Positions 39,065-48,925 of a DNA stretch of 64,000 bases are shown here, one piece after another. How positions within the stretch are numbered: the first letter of the stretch is position 1; each line of letters starts with the position of its first letter. The notes under the pieces were generated by a model. That model was not told the origin of the DNA and did no database searches. It saw only the letters and a list, made by a program, of their open reading frames with translations. A program made the position numbers and the translations under genes. The stretch is from Candidatus Kapaibacterium sp. (lineage in GTDB: Bacteria; Bacteroidota; Ignavibacteria; Kapaibacteriales; UBA4661). The stretch is taken from positions 1 to 64,000 of the forward strand of contig JALONG010000008.1 of the NCBI GenBank assembly GCA_025455065.1, in the 5' to 3' direction.

Positions 39065-39670
39065 TCAACAAAAATCCTGCAAGCGGCGGTAGAGCAGTTG
39101 CAAGGGCAATCCGACAACGTTGTAATAACAGCCCTGAATACTTTCCACAAACACCGCGCCGAAATCGTCCTGAATCCCGTAACTACCGGCTTTGTCGAGC
39201 GGTGAACCCGTTGCAACATACCACCGAATTTCATCGGTAGAAAGCGCACGAAAGCGCACCTCTGTTTTGCTGACATCGCTGACAACAGTAGCAATAGAAC
39301 CGTCGGCAGCAGATTCCACAATCGCAATTCCCGTATAGACCTCGTGAACACGATTACTCAGCATCGAAAGCATCCGCACCGCATCACCACTATCACGGGG
39401 CTTGTTGAGAATGTATCCTTGCAATACGACCGTCGTGTCCGCACCGATGATGATTGCCCTTTCGCCCAGTGTTTCTGCCACGTGCAGGGCTTTGGAACGG
39501 GCGAGTTTCTGCACATAGTCCGCAGGTGCAATATCGGTCGGAATAATGTCCTCATCAAAGGACGATACTACAACACGAAACTCTAATCCAAGCTGCTCCA
39601 ACAACTTCTTTCGGCGCGGAGAAGCCGATGCCAACACAAGCGGCGCATGGAGATGGAGGAAATTTTGCAT
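39065..39670 (-). CDS. maf: Maf-family nucleotide pyrophosphatase
   Basis: PLVLASASPRRKKLLEQLGLEFRV; GADTTVVLQGYILNKPRDSGDAVRMLSMLSNRVHEVYTG; DKAGSYGIQ. Confidence 0.93.
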   Translation of the reverse strand: MQNFLHLHAPLVLASASPRRKKLLEQLGLEFRVVVSSFDEDIIPTDIAPADYVQKLARSKALHVAETLGERAIIIGADTTVVLQGYILNKPRDSGDAVRMLSMLSNRVHEVYTGIAIVESAADGSIATVVSDVSKTEVRFRALSTDEIRWYVATGSPLDKAGSYGIQDDFGAVFVESIQGCYYNVVGLPLQLLYRRLQDFC

Positions 39671-39681
39671 CTTTTTTGGTT

Positions 39682-39764
39682 GGGGCTGGGTTACTTAGGG
39701 GCTTGGTTACTTGGTTACTTAGGGGCTTGGTTACTTGGTTACTTGGTCATTAGTCATTAGTTCA
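39682..39764. repeat. Family C tandem array, copy 2
   Basis: 24-nt unit GGGGCTTGGTTACTTGGTTACTTA repeated, ending GGTTACTTGGTCATTAGTCATTAG, identical over 24 nt to 19907-19930. Confidence 0.9.
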
Positions 39765-42134
39765 TTAGTTATTGTGTGCTTTATTGGCGGTTTGGGTGCG
39801 CCTAAGGAGGACTATTCCCGTGCAAGCGGCAACGAGTGTCGCAAGGCTTATCCACGCGCCTGTGCGAAAAGGAGTGGAGTCATAGCGCAGGGCAATCGTG
39901 TGTTTGCCTTTTGGAACAGCAACGCCACGCAAACTGTAATTGATACGCAAAACTTCCGTCTCTTGCCCGTCAATCGTGGCTTTCCATGCGGGATACCAGA
40001 TTTCACTCAGCGCCAATATCCCGTTTTCTGCGGTTTCTACGTCGTATTGCATACTGTTTGCGCGGTATTTCGTGCAGTGAATCTTATGTGAAACTGCTTC
40101 GGGCGCTTGCTTGGGAAGCGTGATTGCAAGCGGCTTTTCGAGGATTGCTTGTGTTGCAAAATTTATCTTGCCGCTTTTGGCAATCTCTCCTGCCTGTTCG
40201 GGTGCGCTTTGCACGGCATCGTAGAGCATCCGCGCACGGGGAAATGCCGATGGGCGTTCCCGCAAATACGCACTACCGCTTGTGCTATCCAAAGCAACCG
40301 CAAGGCGGATGTTCAGCAAATCGAAGGTTTCTTCGCCTGTCGGGGCAAACGGTAAGCGGCGACCAATCAAAATCGGCATATAGCCTTCAAACAGCATCAC
40401 AGGCGAATACAAACCTTGATTGCGCGGCATAAGCATTGCGCCTTGCGTCCGCATACTCACGCGGAAGAGCGAATCCGGCGGCATCGTGTCAGCCCGCATT
40501 GAAGGCGGAATCGCAGCATTGGTGCGCTCGTACTGTTCGGCAGGATTAGCTTTGTTTTGATTAAAACTGCTTCCGGCAATGTATAAATCTGCAAAGGCGA
40601 GAACCATTACGCTTATTCCTGCGACAGTAGCAGAAACAAGACCGCGCTCAAGCAATAGCAGCAAAACGCCCGTGAGACTAGCAATTATCAATGCTGTCAG
40701 CCCAAAGCCTTTTACTGCGTCGGCGTAATTCCCGGCTTCCGGCGGGACGGTGATTGCCAAGCCCAACGCCATCAATATCGGCAAACCAATACCTGCCGCT
40801 TTCAGGCGGAAAGCCGTTCCACGCCGTTTCCACAGTTCATCGAAGCCGATTCCCGCCATGATTGTCAGCCCCAGAACTACAACTATCAACATCCGCGACG
40901 GAATACGGAAGCGGTCAAACAAGGGCAATTTAAACATCAGTTCAAAAAGAAAACCGTTTGTGCCGAGGGCAAACAGCACGGCAAACACGCTTGCGAAGAG
41001 CATCAAACCTGCAATGTTCTCGCGCTCACGGCTGCGGAGCGTTGTCAAAAAACCGACCAAACCCAGCATCAATGCGGGAATCCCAACATAGAAGGCTGTT
41101 TCCCAATAGTAAAAATTGTTACCGTTTGCTAAGTAAAAAGGAACGGAAAGCGTCTCTGTTGCTTGTGTTGCGGCTGCGTAGCCGAAAAGTTTCGGGACGA
41201 TGAGCGTAAAAATTTGCGAAAGTTGCAACGCGCCCACAGAGGCTTTTTCGATGCTAAAATCCGTGCGCTCCGAATACGCGGCAAATTCTTGTGAATGAAG
41301 CAGCTGCACCGCAAAAATCCCCGCGCCGATAAGAATCGGCAATGCCGCCGAAATGCCGTAATGAAGCGGGTTGGAAGCAGAAGCACTCTTGTCGGTAATT
41401 TGCACACCAAACGCCCACAGCGTGTAGAAAAAAAGCAGCAAAACCAGATATAGTGTCGTTTGTGGGTGTCCCGAGAGCATCATTATTCCCAACACTAAAC
41501 CGGAGAGAAGCGAGAAATAAAGCCGTTGTTGGAAGGATTCTTGCGACATTTCCTGTGGAAGCAGCGCTTGACGAAAATACATCCACGCAAGCGGAAACCA
41601 TGCGCAATGCGCAATCATCATCGGGTGAAAAACGTGGCAAACGGCGTAGGAAGTAAACCCGTAGGAAACCGCAGAAATAAGCGCACCGGCATCACTCACC
41701 TTCAAATTTCGCATGAACAAAAACATGGAAAATTGCGCCAAAACAAAATGCGCAATAATCACCATTTGTGCAATCCAAACGGGCAGTTTCCCATTTTGCA
41801 CAAATAGTGCTTGGAGCATATTCGGCGGATAGAAAAACCCTATGGCGACATCGGCAAGAAACGGCGTACCGGAGAAGGTGTAGGGATTCCAAAAGGGAAT
41901 TTCACCTTGCTGCAAATACTTCGCCGCAAAAACCTGTGCGGGATAAACATATTCGGTAAAATCTTCCCAGAAATAGGTATTACCCATAATCTGCGAACCG
42001 AAGAAAATAAGCGTTGTTGCAGCAAACAATAATGCCGCCGCCCACAAAGGAAGTGTGAACGAAGCGGCATTATTCAAGGGAAGTGTACGCTTTTTTGCGG
42101 CTTTGGGAGTTGCCGTTTTGTGTTGTTTTGCCAT
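39765..42134 (-). CDS. YfhO-like large integral membrane protein
   Basis: ~12 hydrophobic segments; NPYTFSGTPFLADVAIGFFYPPNML; C-terminal ALSEIWYPAWKATIDGQETEVLRINYSLRGVAVPKGKHTIALRY. ATG at 42134. Confidence 0.75.
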   Translation of the reverse strand: MAKQHKTATPKAAKKRTLPLNNAASFTLPLWAAALLFAATTLIFFGSQIMGNTYFWEDFTEYVYPAQVFAAKYLQQGEIPFWNPYTFSGTPFLADVAIGFFYPPNMLQALFVQNGKLPVWIAQMVIIAHFVLAQFSMFLFMRNLKVSDAGALISAVSYGFTSYAVCHVFHPMMIAHCAWFPLAWMYFRQALLPQEMSQESFQQRLYFSLLSGLVLGIMMLSGHPQTTLYLVLLLFFYTLWAFGVQITDKSASASNPLHYGISAALPILIGAGIFAVQLLHSQEFAAYSERTDFSIEKASVGALQLSQIFTLIVPKLFGYAAATQATETLSVPFYLANGNNFYYWETAFYVGIPALMLGLVGFLTTLRSRERENIAGLMLFASVFAVLFALGTNGFLFELMFKLPLFDRFRIPSRMLIVVVLGLTIMAGIGFDELWKRRGTAFRLKAAGIGLPILMALGLAITVPPEAGNYADAVKGFGLTALIIASLTGVLLLLLERGLVSATVAGISVMVLAFADLYIAGSSFNQNKANPAEQYERTNAAIPPSMRADTMPPDSLFRVSMRTQGAMLMPRNQGLYSPVMLFEGYMPILIGRRLPFAPTGEETFDLLNIRLAVALDSTSGSAYLRERPSAFPRARMLYDAVQSAPEQAGEIAKSGKINFATQAILEKPLAITLPKQAPEAVSHKIHCTKYRANSMQYDVETAENGILALSEIWYPAWKATIDGQETEVLRINYSLRGVAVPKGKHTIALRYDSTPFRTGAWISLATLVAACTGIVLLRRTQTANKAHNN

Positions 42135-42221
42135 AATGCGCAGTGAAATGTCAAGAAGGAAGTGCAACAATCAACGGAGTACGCCTTTTTGGGGCATTTA
42201 TCCATTATTCGTTTTTAGGCA

Positions 42222-42569
42222 TTAGTTCCTGAGTCGAATAGTATCAATCGAATTGAGATACTGTACTTTTGCTTTTAGCGCATCTTCTGTTTCCACATTG
42301 TTGGGGTCGGGCAAACAACAGTCCACCGGACACACTGCCGCGCATTGCGGTTCGTCGTGGAAACCGACACATTCGGTGCATTTGTCAGGAACGATAAAAT
42401 AGACTTCATCGGAGTAAAACTCGCCTTTGAAGCCGCCCGGCGAGGTAGAATCGCTGTATTCCGTGCCGGCAAGTTTCCATGACACAGCAGGCTCATAAAT
42501 AGCGGTGTTCGGACATTCCGGTTCACACGCGCCACAGTTAATGCAATCGGAGGTGATACGAATTGCCAT
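42222..42569 (-). CDS. 4Fe-4S dicluster ferredoxin
   Basis: [19 protein letters not shown] ... [22 protein letters not shown]. Confidence 0.93.
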   Translation of the reverse strand: MAIRITSDCINCGACEPECPNTAIYEPAVSWKLAGTEYSDSTSPGGFKGEFYSDEVYFIVPDKCTECVGFHDEPQCAAVCPVDCCLPDPNNVETEDALKAKVQYLNSIDTIRLRN

Positions 42570-42709
42570 AGTGTTGGGGGAAATAAATGAAAGTGGTCAA
42601 AGGAAATTGGTGTGGTTTTCGTTTTGTAAAACCTATTCAAGAATTTGTAAAACTACGCGAAATTTTTCAAACAGGGAAAGGTATTTTGCGGTATTCCTCC
42701 AGATATTTC

Positions 42710-42754
42710 TCGCTCTGCCGCCTTCACTCGAATACGAAGCAAAGCGGCAGAGCG
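42710..42754. terminator. Inverted repeat between amylase stop and ferredoxin start
   Basis: TCGCTCTGCCGC ... GCGGCAGAGCGA. Confidence 0.55.
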
Positions 42755-42810
42755 AAAACGAAAAACCTATTCGGTATTTCTTGGGATATATCTTGGATTA
42801 CCTCTGTTCT

Positions 42811-45633
42811 TTACCGCAAAACCACGATTTTACCGCTCTGAGGAGCAGCCGTGCCTGCAAAAATGCGATAGAAATAGACACCGTTTGCATTGCCGGTCAT
42901 CCAGACAACGCGCTGTTCTCCGGCGTTCATGGTTTCATCGGCAACCGTAGCAATTTCACGCCCTGCAGCGTCGTAAATTTTCACGCTCACACGGGCTGTT
43001 TTTTCCAGCGAAAAGCGTATCTCTGCGGCATCGGAAGCGGGGTTGGGATAAGCAGAAGTCATTCCGAGTGTAGAGGCAGATTGCTCTTCGCGGACGCTTG
43101 TTGCCACCAAACCCTGTGGCGGTGCGGGGAAGGGCGTTGTGGAATACAAACGAAACTCGCCCGGACGCAGCATAATTGGCGCATTCACATCGCTCACATT
43201 CAGTGTGCTGCGTGTCCAGAACTCATGCCATGTTCCGGTGCGTTGGAAGGCGGGCGTAATGGCTTGTGGAGCGACATCGAAATTTCCCAAAATCATCACC
43301 GTATTCGACGGGTCGCTAATGGCAATGCGCTTCAGTGCGCCGCCTAAGGCAAGTGTAACGTTGTCGCTACTGAAGACAGGCTGTTCCACTTTCAATTTCG
43401 CTAATTCTGAATACACGCCATACAGCGCTCTGCGGCGCGAGTCGGCGAAATAATCCCAGCGCGTAGGCTTGATGGTAAGGCGGTCACGCTCGGTGAGCGA
43501 GGGCCAGTTTATCGAATAATCATACCCAAGTTCGCCGAATTGCCAAATCATCTTTGGTCCCGGAATTGTGAAAAAGAAGTTTGCGGCAAGTTTCATCCGC
43601 TCCAGTGCTGTTGCGGTGTCGCGGGTATTGTAGGTATCGGTACGATTACCAAATTGAATATTTTTGAACATCAGGCGTTCTTCGTCGTGACTTTCCATAT
43701 ACCCCAGCAAATGCGGCTGTTGCCACCCGCGCTGACGGTGATAAATACCGTTGAAGTTAGAATTACCATTATAGCCCATTGTTGCTTCGTTGTAGGTAAA
43801 CACATGATTTCCCCAGAACATAAAGCCGTAATCCGCCAATTCGCGCTCTTCGCTGTTGTCGGCAAAATGCTCTAAAATCAAGTACGACGTGCGGTCATAT
43901 TGCCGAACGACATCGTACATCCGCTTCAGAAGCCGTATGCGCGAGGTATCGCGGGCGCTCCAAAGTCCAACGTTTGTGCCGGAGTTTACCTGCGTAAACC
44001 CCTTCGACAAGTCAAAGCGGAAGCCGTCTGCACGGAAACGCTCTGTCCAGAAACGCAGCACTCTGTCCATGAACTGCTGTGTGCCAACAAACTCGTGGTT
44101 GAAGTCGTTAAAAACGTTGAACGGGTGCCTCGCAACGACGTTGAAATACGGATTTTCCGATGCAGGATAAAGTTGATACAAGGGGCAAGAGCCAGTCGCA
44201 TGATTAAACACAACGTCGAACACAACGGCAATACCAAGTGCGTGTGCGCTGTCCACGAACTCGCGGAGGTCGTTTTCTGTGCCGTAGTATTTGTCCACAG
44301 CACAGTAAAATGCAGGGTTGTAGCCCCAACTGAGATTGCCGTCAAATTCCGAAACAGGCATCACTTCAATACAATTCACGCCAAGCCGTTTCAGGTATTG
44401 CAGCGAGTCCATTGCAGCACGGAAGGTGCGGCGATTCGTGAAATCGCGGAAAAGCATTTCATAGACAACAAGGTCTTTCACAGCAGGGCGGCGGAAATTA
44501 TTTGCCCGCCAAGCGTAGGGCTGACGCGGTGTGCTGAGAACGCCCACCATGCCCGTTGTTCTGCCTGTCGGGTAGGCAAGCAAATTCGGATAGCGATTTT
44601 CCCGCACAACTTCGGGGTCATTAAACGGGTCAAGAATTTTTTCGACGTAAGGGTCGGTTGTGCGTGTTGAGCCGTCAATGATATACTGAAAACCATATTC
44701 GCGGCGCGGTGTCAAGCCCGAAATGCGAATCCAATAGCGCTGCCCGTCGGGAGTGCGGTTCATCAAGCCGCTTCCTGTGGGCTGCCAATTATTAAAATCA
44801 CCGACTGCATAGATAAATTGCTTGTTTGGAGCGAACAGCACCAGCACAACCGTCGTGCTATCTACTTGATTGATACCGTCTTGAACACCGCTTGGAAGCG
44901 GGGCTACGGGCGTTTCGCCGCGAACAAAGAAGCTGAGAGAATCTTGCTGTGTTTGTCCGCCTTGTGTTGCGGTAAGCCGTATTGTGCGGCTCACACCGGC
45001 GGCAGAAGCCGGTACGACATAATTAAAGGTCAGTTCACGTCCACTTGTTTGGGCAAGTTGCGCCGTACCGTCGGTCAAGGTAAGCGTGGAAGCGAGAGAC
45101 GACGCGGCTCTGAAGCGCAACGTATCGCCAATACGATAAAACGTCGTGCCTCCGGCAGGTGACAAAATCCGTGCAATGAAGGTTCCAGCGGGATAAACGG
45201 GGTAAAAAATATCCGTACCGCCTGCACCTTTGCCCTCTGCCGAGCCGTTTGCATTGCGAAACACAAACGCCAAGTTCCGCACGGTGTCTGCATCCGGCAC
45301 GCCATAATAGCTGCGGATGTGGAAGCGCAAGGTGTGTTGGTCGTTACCGATAGGTGTCATGCGGACTTTGGGGTTGTCCGTTCCCCACTGCGCCACAACA
45401 AAACGCCAATCGCTCATACTCGTACTGCGGTTCGTGATGACACCTGTATGCGCATAAACAGGCATCACCCCGCGCAAGCCACCTGTGCCTTGTGTGGCAT
45501 CGTAGGTAACAGTTACGGTGTCTTCGGTTGTGGGAAAAGGTGGATTAACTTGCACTTGTGCAAGCATCGGAAATGCTGTAAAACCAAGCGCCAACGCCAC
45601 GACGAACAGCGCACGGAGAAAGAGAGGTTTCAT
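42811..45633 (-). CDS. GH13 alpha-amylase-family protein with N-terminal module, CBM48-like domain and T9SS C-terminus
   Basis: FVYAVGDFNNWQPTG-like CBM48; VVFDVVFNHATGS, GFRFDLSKGF, YLILEHFADNSEE, MESHDEERLMF; SAYPNPASDAAEIRFSLE...NGVYFYRIFAG...GKIVVLR. ATG at 45633. Confidence 0.92.
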   Translation of the reverse strand: MKPLFLRALFVVALALGFTAFPMLAQVQVNPPFPTTEDTVTVTYDATQGTGGLRGVMPVYAHTGVITNRSTSMSDWRFVVAQWGTDNPKVRMTPIGNDQHTLRFHIRSYYGVPDADTVRNLAFVFRNANGSAEGKGAGGTDIFYPVYPAGTFIARILSPAGGTTFYRIGDTLRFRAASSLASTLTLTDGTAQLAQTSGRELTFNYVVPASAAGVSRTIRLTATQGGQTQQDSLSFFVRGETPVAPLPSGVQDGINQVDSTTVVLVLFAPNKQFIYAVGDFNNWQPTGSGLMNRTPDGQRYWIRISGLTPRREYGFQYIIDGSTRTTDPYVEKILDPFNDPEVVRENRYPNLLAYPTGRTTGMVGVLSTPRQPYAWRANNFRRPAVKDLVVYEMLFRDFTNRRTFRAAMDSLQYLKRLGVNCIEVMPVSEFDGNLSWGYNPAFYCAVDKYYGTENDLREFVDSAHALGIAVVFDVVFNHATGSCPLYQLYPASENPYFNVVARHPFNVFNDFNHEFVGTQQFMDRVLRFWTERFRADGFRFDLSKGFTQVNSGTNVGLWSARDTSRIRLLKRMYDVVRQYDRTSYLILEHFADNSEERELADYGFMFWGNHVFTYNEATMGYNGNSNFNGIYHRQRGWQQPHLLGYMESHDEERLMFKNIQFGNRTDTYNTRDTATALERMKLAANFFFTIPGPKMIWQFGELGYDYSINWPSLTERDRLTIKPTRWDYFADSRRRALYGVYSELAKLKVEQPVFSSDNVTLALGGALKRIAISDPSNTVMILGNFDVAPQAITPAFQRTGTWHEFWTRSTLNVSDVNAPIMLRPGEFRLYSTTPFPAPPQGLVATSVREEQSASTLGMTSAYPNPASDAAEIRFSLEKTARVSVKIYDAAGREIATVADETMNAGEQRVVWMTGNANGVYFYRIFAGTAAPQSGKIVVLR

Positions 45634-45698
45634 AGAATCAAGAAGAAAAATGGTGAAAAATGAACACACAAATAGTAATCGGTCTTTGAGGATATTGT

Positions 45699-45805
45699 CC
45701 ACGAATCGCACGAATCCTCACGAATCACATCTATAAGAGCGCTTTTTTCATCTCGACAAAACAAGATTACAAAAGGAGATTCGTGTCAATTCGTGTGATT
45801 CGTGG
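45699..45805. repeat. Family A inverted array, copy 3 (107 bp)
   Basis: CCACGAATcgCACGAATcctCACGAAT ... GATTCGTGtcaATTCGTGtgATTCGTGG. Confidence 0.9.
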
Positions 45806-45835
45806 AAAAATTATGTGGAAACGAAAACAGATAGA

Positions 45836-46948
45836 CTATACACCAAAGCTAATACCTAAATCCTTTGCGGTCAAGATTGTATCGGAATCCACAGGCACAT
45901 GACGGACGCGGTGCGCAACTTGTTCAATCGGGATATAATTCACCGTTGGTGGGTCAAGCACGACGACCACGCCGGATTGCCCTTCTTCCAAAGCCCGCAC
46001 GGCTGCTGCTCCGAAGCGGAGCGAGAGCAAACGGTCAAATGCCGAAGGCGAGCCGCCGCGAAGCAAGTGTCCAAGCACAACGCAGCGTGTTTCTTTTTTG
46101 GTGAGCGCTTGAATTTGAGCGGCAATTTTTTCACCCAAACCGCCGAAACGCTCGGCTTTGCCAAGTTCTTTTTCGACCACCGAAGCCGTTCCGTCTTTGG
46201 CAATAGCGCCTTCGGCAACAACGATAATCGAAAAATTGCGCCCTGCTTTTTCACGCTCATTGATTTTTTCGGCAACGACGTTGATGTCGTAAGGAATCTC
46301 AGGAATCAAGATTACGTCGGCTGTTCCGGCGACTCCTGCGTTGAGCGCAATCCATCCTGCGGTGCGCCCCATCACTTCCACCACCATGACGCGGTGATGT
46401 GATTCCGCCGTTGAGTGTAGGCGGTCAATGGCTTCGGTAGCGAAACTGACGGCGGTATCGAAGCCGAAGGTCGCAACCGTACCTTCGAGGTCGTTATCAA
46501 TCGTTTTCGGAACGCCCACAACGCGGATATTTCCTCGCTTGGCAAGGTCATTGGCAATGGTGAGCGAACCGTCGCCGCCAATAGCAACAAGCGCATCAAA
46601 ACCGTATTTTTTGAAACCTTCCACGATTTCATCGGCTCTATCGACTTCTTTCATTGTGCCGTCGGGCTGCGGCATGGGGTATTTGAACGGGTTCCCGCGA
46701 TTGGTCGTACCGATAATTGTGCCGCCAAGGTGCGTAATTCCTCGCACTCTGGCACGGGTAAGTGGAATCACACCGTCGCCGTTGGGGTAGCGTTCCGGCA
46801 GGAAAATACCGTTGTAACCGTCGCGGATGCCGAAAACTTCCCACCCGCGCTTGGTTGCTGCATGGACAACCGCACGAATAACGGCGTTTAAGCCCGGAGC
46901 GTCGCCGCCGCCTGTGCTGACGGCAATGCGTTTGATTTCTTGTGCCAT
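45836..46948 (-). CDS. pfkA: 6-phosphofructokinase
   Basis: STGGGDAPGLNAVIR; GGDGSL; VPKTIDNDLEGTVATFGFDTA; MGRTAGWIAL; LRGGSPSAFDRLLSLRFG. Confidence 0.95.
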   Translation of the reverse strand: MAQEIKRIAVSTGGGDAPGLNAVIRAVVHAATKRGWEVFGIRDGYNGIFLPERYPNGDGVIPLTRARVRGITHLGGTIIGTTNRGNPFKYPMPQPDGTMKEVDRADEIVEGFKKYGFDALVAIGGDGSLTIANDLAKRGNIRVVGVPKTIDNDLEGTVATFGFDTAVSFATEAIDRLHSTAESHHRVMVVEVMGRTAGWIALNAGVAGTADVILIPEIPYDINVVAEKINEREKAGRNFSIIVVAEGAIAKDGTASVVEKELGKAERFGGLGEKIAAQIQALTKKETRCVVLGHLLRGGSPSAFDRLLSLRFGAAAVRALEEGQSGVVVVLDPPTVNYIPIEQVAHRVRHVPVDSDTILTAKDLGISFGV

Positions 46949-47020
46949 AAAGAAGATGCTCGAAAAAGTGTGAAAAAAGTATCAGAATGCTCGTGCGAAA
47001 ATCTACGTCTGCCCTTGAAA

Positions 47021-48796
47021 TTAGACGGTTTGAGATTGACCGCGTAAACGCAAAAGCAGCGTTACAATAATACCACAAACCACAACACCGCTGACAAGAT
47101 ACGCATAACTTTCCCATGTCATCCAAGGACCATGATTCATAAAGTACCGTTGAATAGGGAAGTTTGCGTACGAACCGCCGGACATCACGTAATCGTGCAT
47201 TCCGGCAAAATTAAGCGGTATCCACAGTTTAGAAAAACCAAGCGCTGCAATGCCCATAAAACCAAGCACGAGGGCAGAACGTTGTTCAGTGTTTGCCGCC
47301 GCCACAACAGCAACAACAATAACAGGCAGAAGGTTCGTTAATTGGCGGGATTCCGTCATGATGCAGCCCACAAGAATTGTGATGCCAAAAACGATGACAA
47401 ATCCGCTACCTAAGCGGGTAATATACGAGACAATTCGGTGAAATGAAAATATGAGCAGCAACATGATTGGTCCGAAATAGGCAACATCCGCAATAACGCT
47501 CAAAAACGGCTTCGTTACCGCTAAGGAGAAGCTTCCGCCTATGAACTGCGTGAGTTGAAGCGGCACAGATGCTTGCGGATTGATGAAGGTTTGTCGTACA
47601 AACCAGCCCAGTACCCAAACAGCACACAATAGCACACATCGCGTTACAAGGGGCATGAATGCTGATTTCTGTCGCACGGCACGTGCGAGATTTTGCAGGA
47701 AACCTTGCTCAATAGCAAGTTGTAACAGCACTCGAAGAGCAAGAAATACCGTACAAACGAAGGCAATAATTCCGGCAATGGCAGAAAAACGCCCCGGCAT
47801 TTCGACAAGCGGAAAGGGCTGAGGAGCGATATACACATACCACAAAGTGCATAACAGAGCAATTCCTGAGCCAACAAGCGCATAACGAGACGAAGATGTA
47901 CCAAGAAGTGTTTGAATCGAAACTATGTTTGTGGGTGTGTCCGGTACGGCTTGCTGTGTGACCGCGACCGCCAGTGTGCGCGGAAAAAGAAAGAGCAGCG
48001 CAGCTACATAAAATGCTGTGGGCCAAATCATCATTCCTAAGCCGCCGGACAAGAGAACAAGCCAATTCCGTGAGGAAAGATACGCCCAAAGTGTCAATAA
48101 ACCGATGAACAGTGCCGAAAGGTCGGTCAATGTGGGATAAAACAGGCTCATTTTCAAAAAAGCGAAATTCCCGAAAAGACCGATAAAACCTAGCCAACGG
48201 GCAAATGTAGAAAGAGCCAGGGTTGCAGAAATTGCTGCCCACACAACCCCGCAAAGCACCATCACAACAAGGGAATACAGCACAAACCAATACACAATAA
48301 TCGGCTCCACTGTTACGCTGTGCTTGCCGGATTTGTCGGCAACTTCAATAAGCGGCAACCGAAGGCGGACAGGCGTACTGTCGCCTTGACGGGCGCGGGG
48401 ACGAATATCAGCGACCATTTTGACAAACTGCATATCCTGACTGAAAAACCAGCGTTGAAACCACGCACCGAAGTAGGATTTGGGCGAAGTCGAGTATGCT
48501 TGTGCACTTTCGGCAAACGAACGCACGACTAGGGCAGGTAAAATACGCTGTGAGCGGTACGAATCAGTTTTGAGTTGCTCTTTCGGTGCAAGCGCGAATT
48601 GCACATACGAAACCCCGTCCCAACCCGCACCATAATTGAGCGCCAGCACTTCACCACATTCGCAATAGACCAAACCGTACACAGCAATAATGAGCGGCAT
48701 GGTAAACCAATACCACGCAAAATGGCGTGGTTTTTGAGAAATATTTGTTTGTGCTTGAGCAGTGCTTTGTGCAGTGCGGTGGCTTTTTGTACTCAT
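47021..48796 (-). CDS. Multi-pass membrane protein, unknown function
   Basis: 591 aa with many hydrophobic segments; no recognised motif. Confidence 0.7.
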   Translation of the reverse strand: MSTKSHRTAQSTAQAQTNISQKPRHFAWYWFTMPLIIAVYGLVYCECGEVLALNYGAGWDGVSYVQFALAPKEQLKTDSYRSQRILPALVVRSFAESAQAYSTSPKSYFGAWFQRWFFSQDMQFVKMVADIRPRARQGDSTPVRLRLPLIEVADKSGKHSVTVEPIIVYWFVLYSLVVMVLCGVVWAAISATLALSTFARWLGFIGLFGNFAFLKMSLFYPTLTDLSALFIGLLTLWAYLSSRNWLVLLSGGLGMMIWPTAFYVAALLFLFPRTLAVAVTQQAVPDTPTNIVSIQTLLGTSSSRYALVGSGIALLCTLWYVYIAPQPFPLVEMPGRFSAIAGIIAFVCTVFLALRVLLQLAIEQGFLQNLARAVRQKSAFMPLVTRCVLLCAVWVLGWFVRQTFINPQASVPLQLTQFIGGSFSLAVTKPFLSVIADVAYFGPIMLLLIFSFHRIVSYITRLGSGFVIVFGITILVGCIMTESRQLTNLLPVIVVAVVAAANTEQRSALVLGFMGIAALGFSKLWIPLNFAGMHDYVMSGGSYANFPIQRYFMNHGPWMTWESYAYLVSGVVVCGIIVTLLLRLRGQSQTV

Positions 48797-48925
48797 TTGA
48801 CGCGGGGGAGAGGAGAAGGCGAAAAAATTGTTGCACCAAGGCAGCGTGAAGTTACAACGTACAAATGAGCGAGTATTGAGTAAATGCTATTGCTGTCGGG
48901 TATTGAGGCGGCTAGTATTCATCCG

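Noticed and set aside
45634-45711. N-terminal extension of the amylase ORF
   Set aside because: Signal peptide begins at 45633; the extension translates intergenic/family A repeat sequence.
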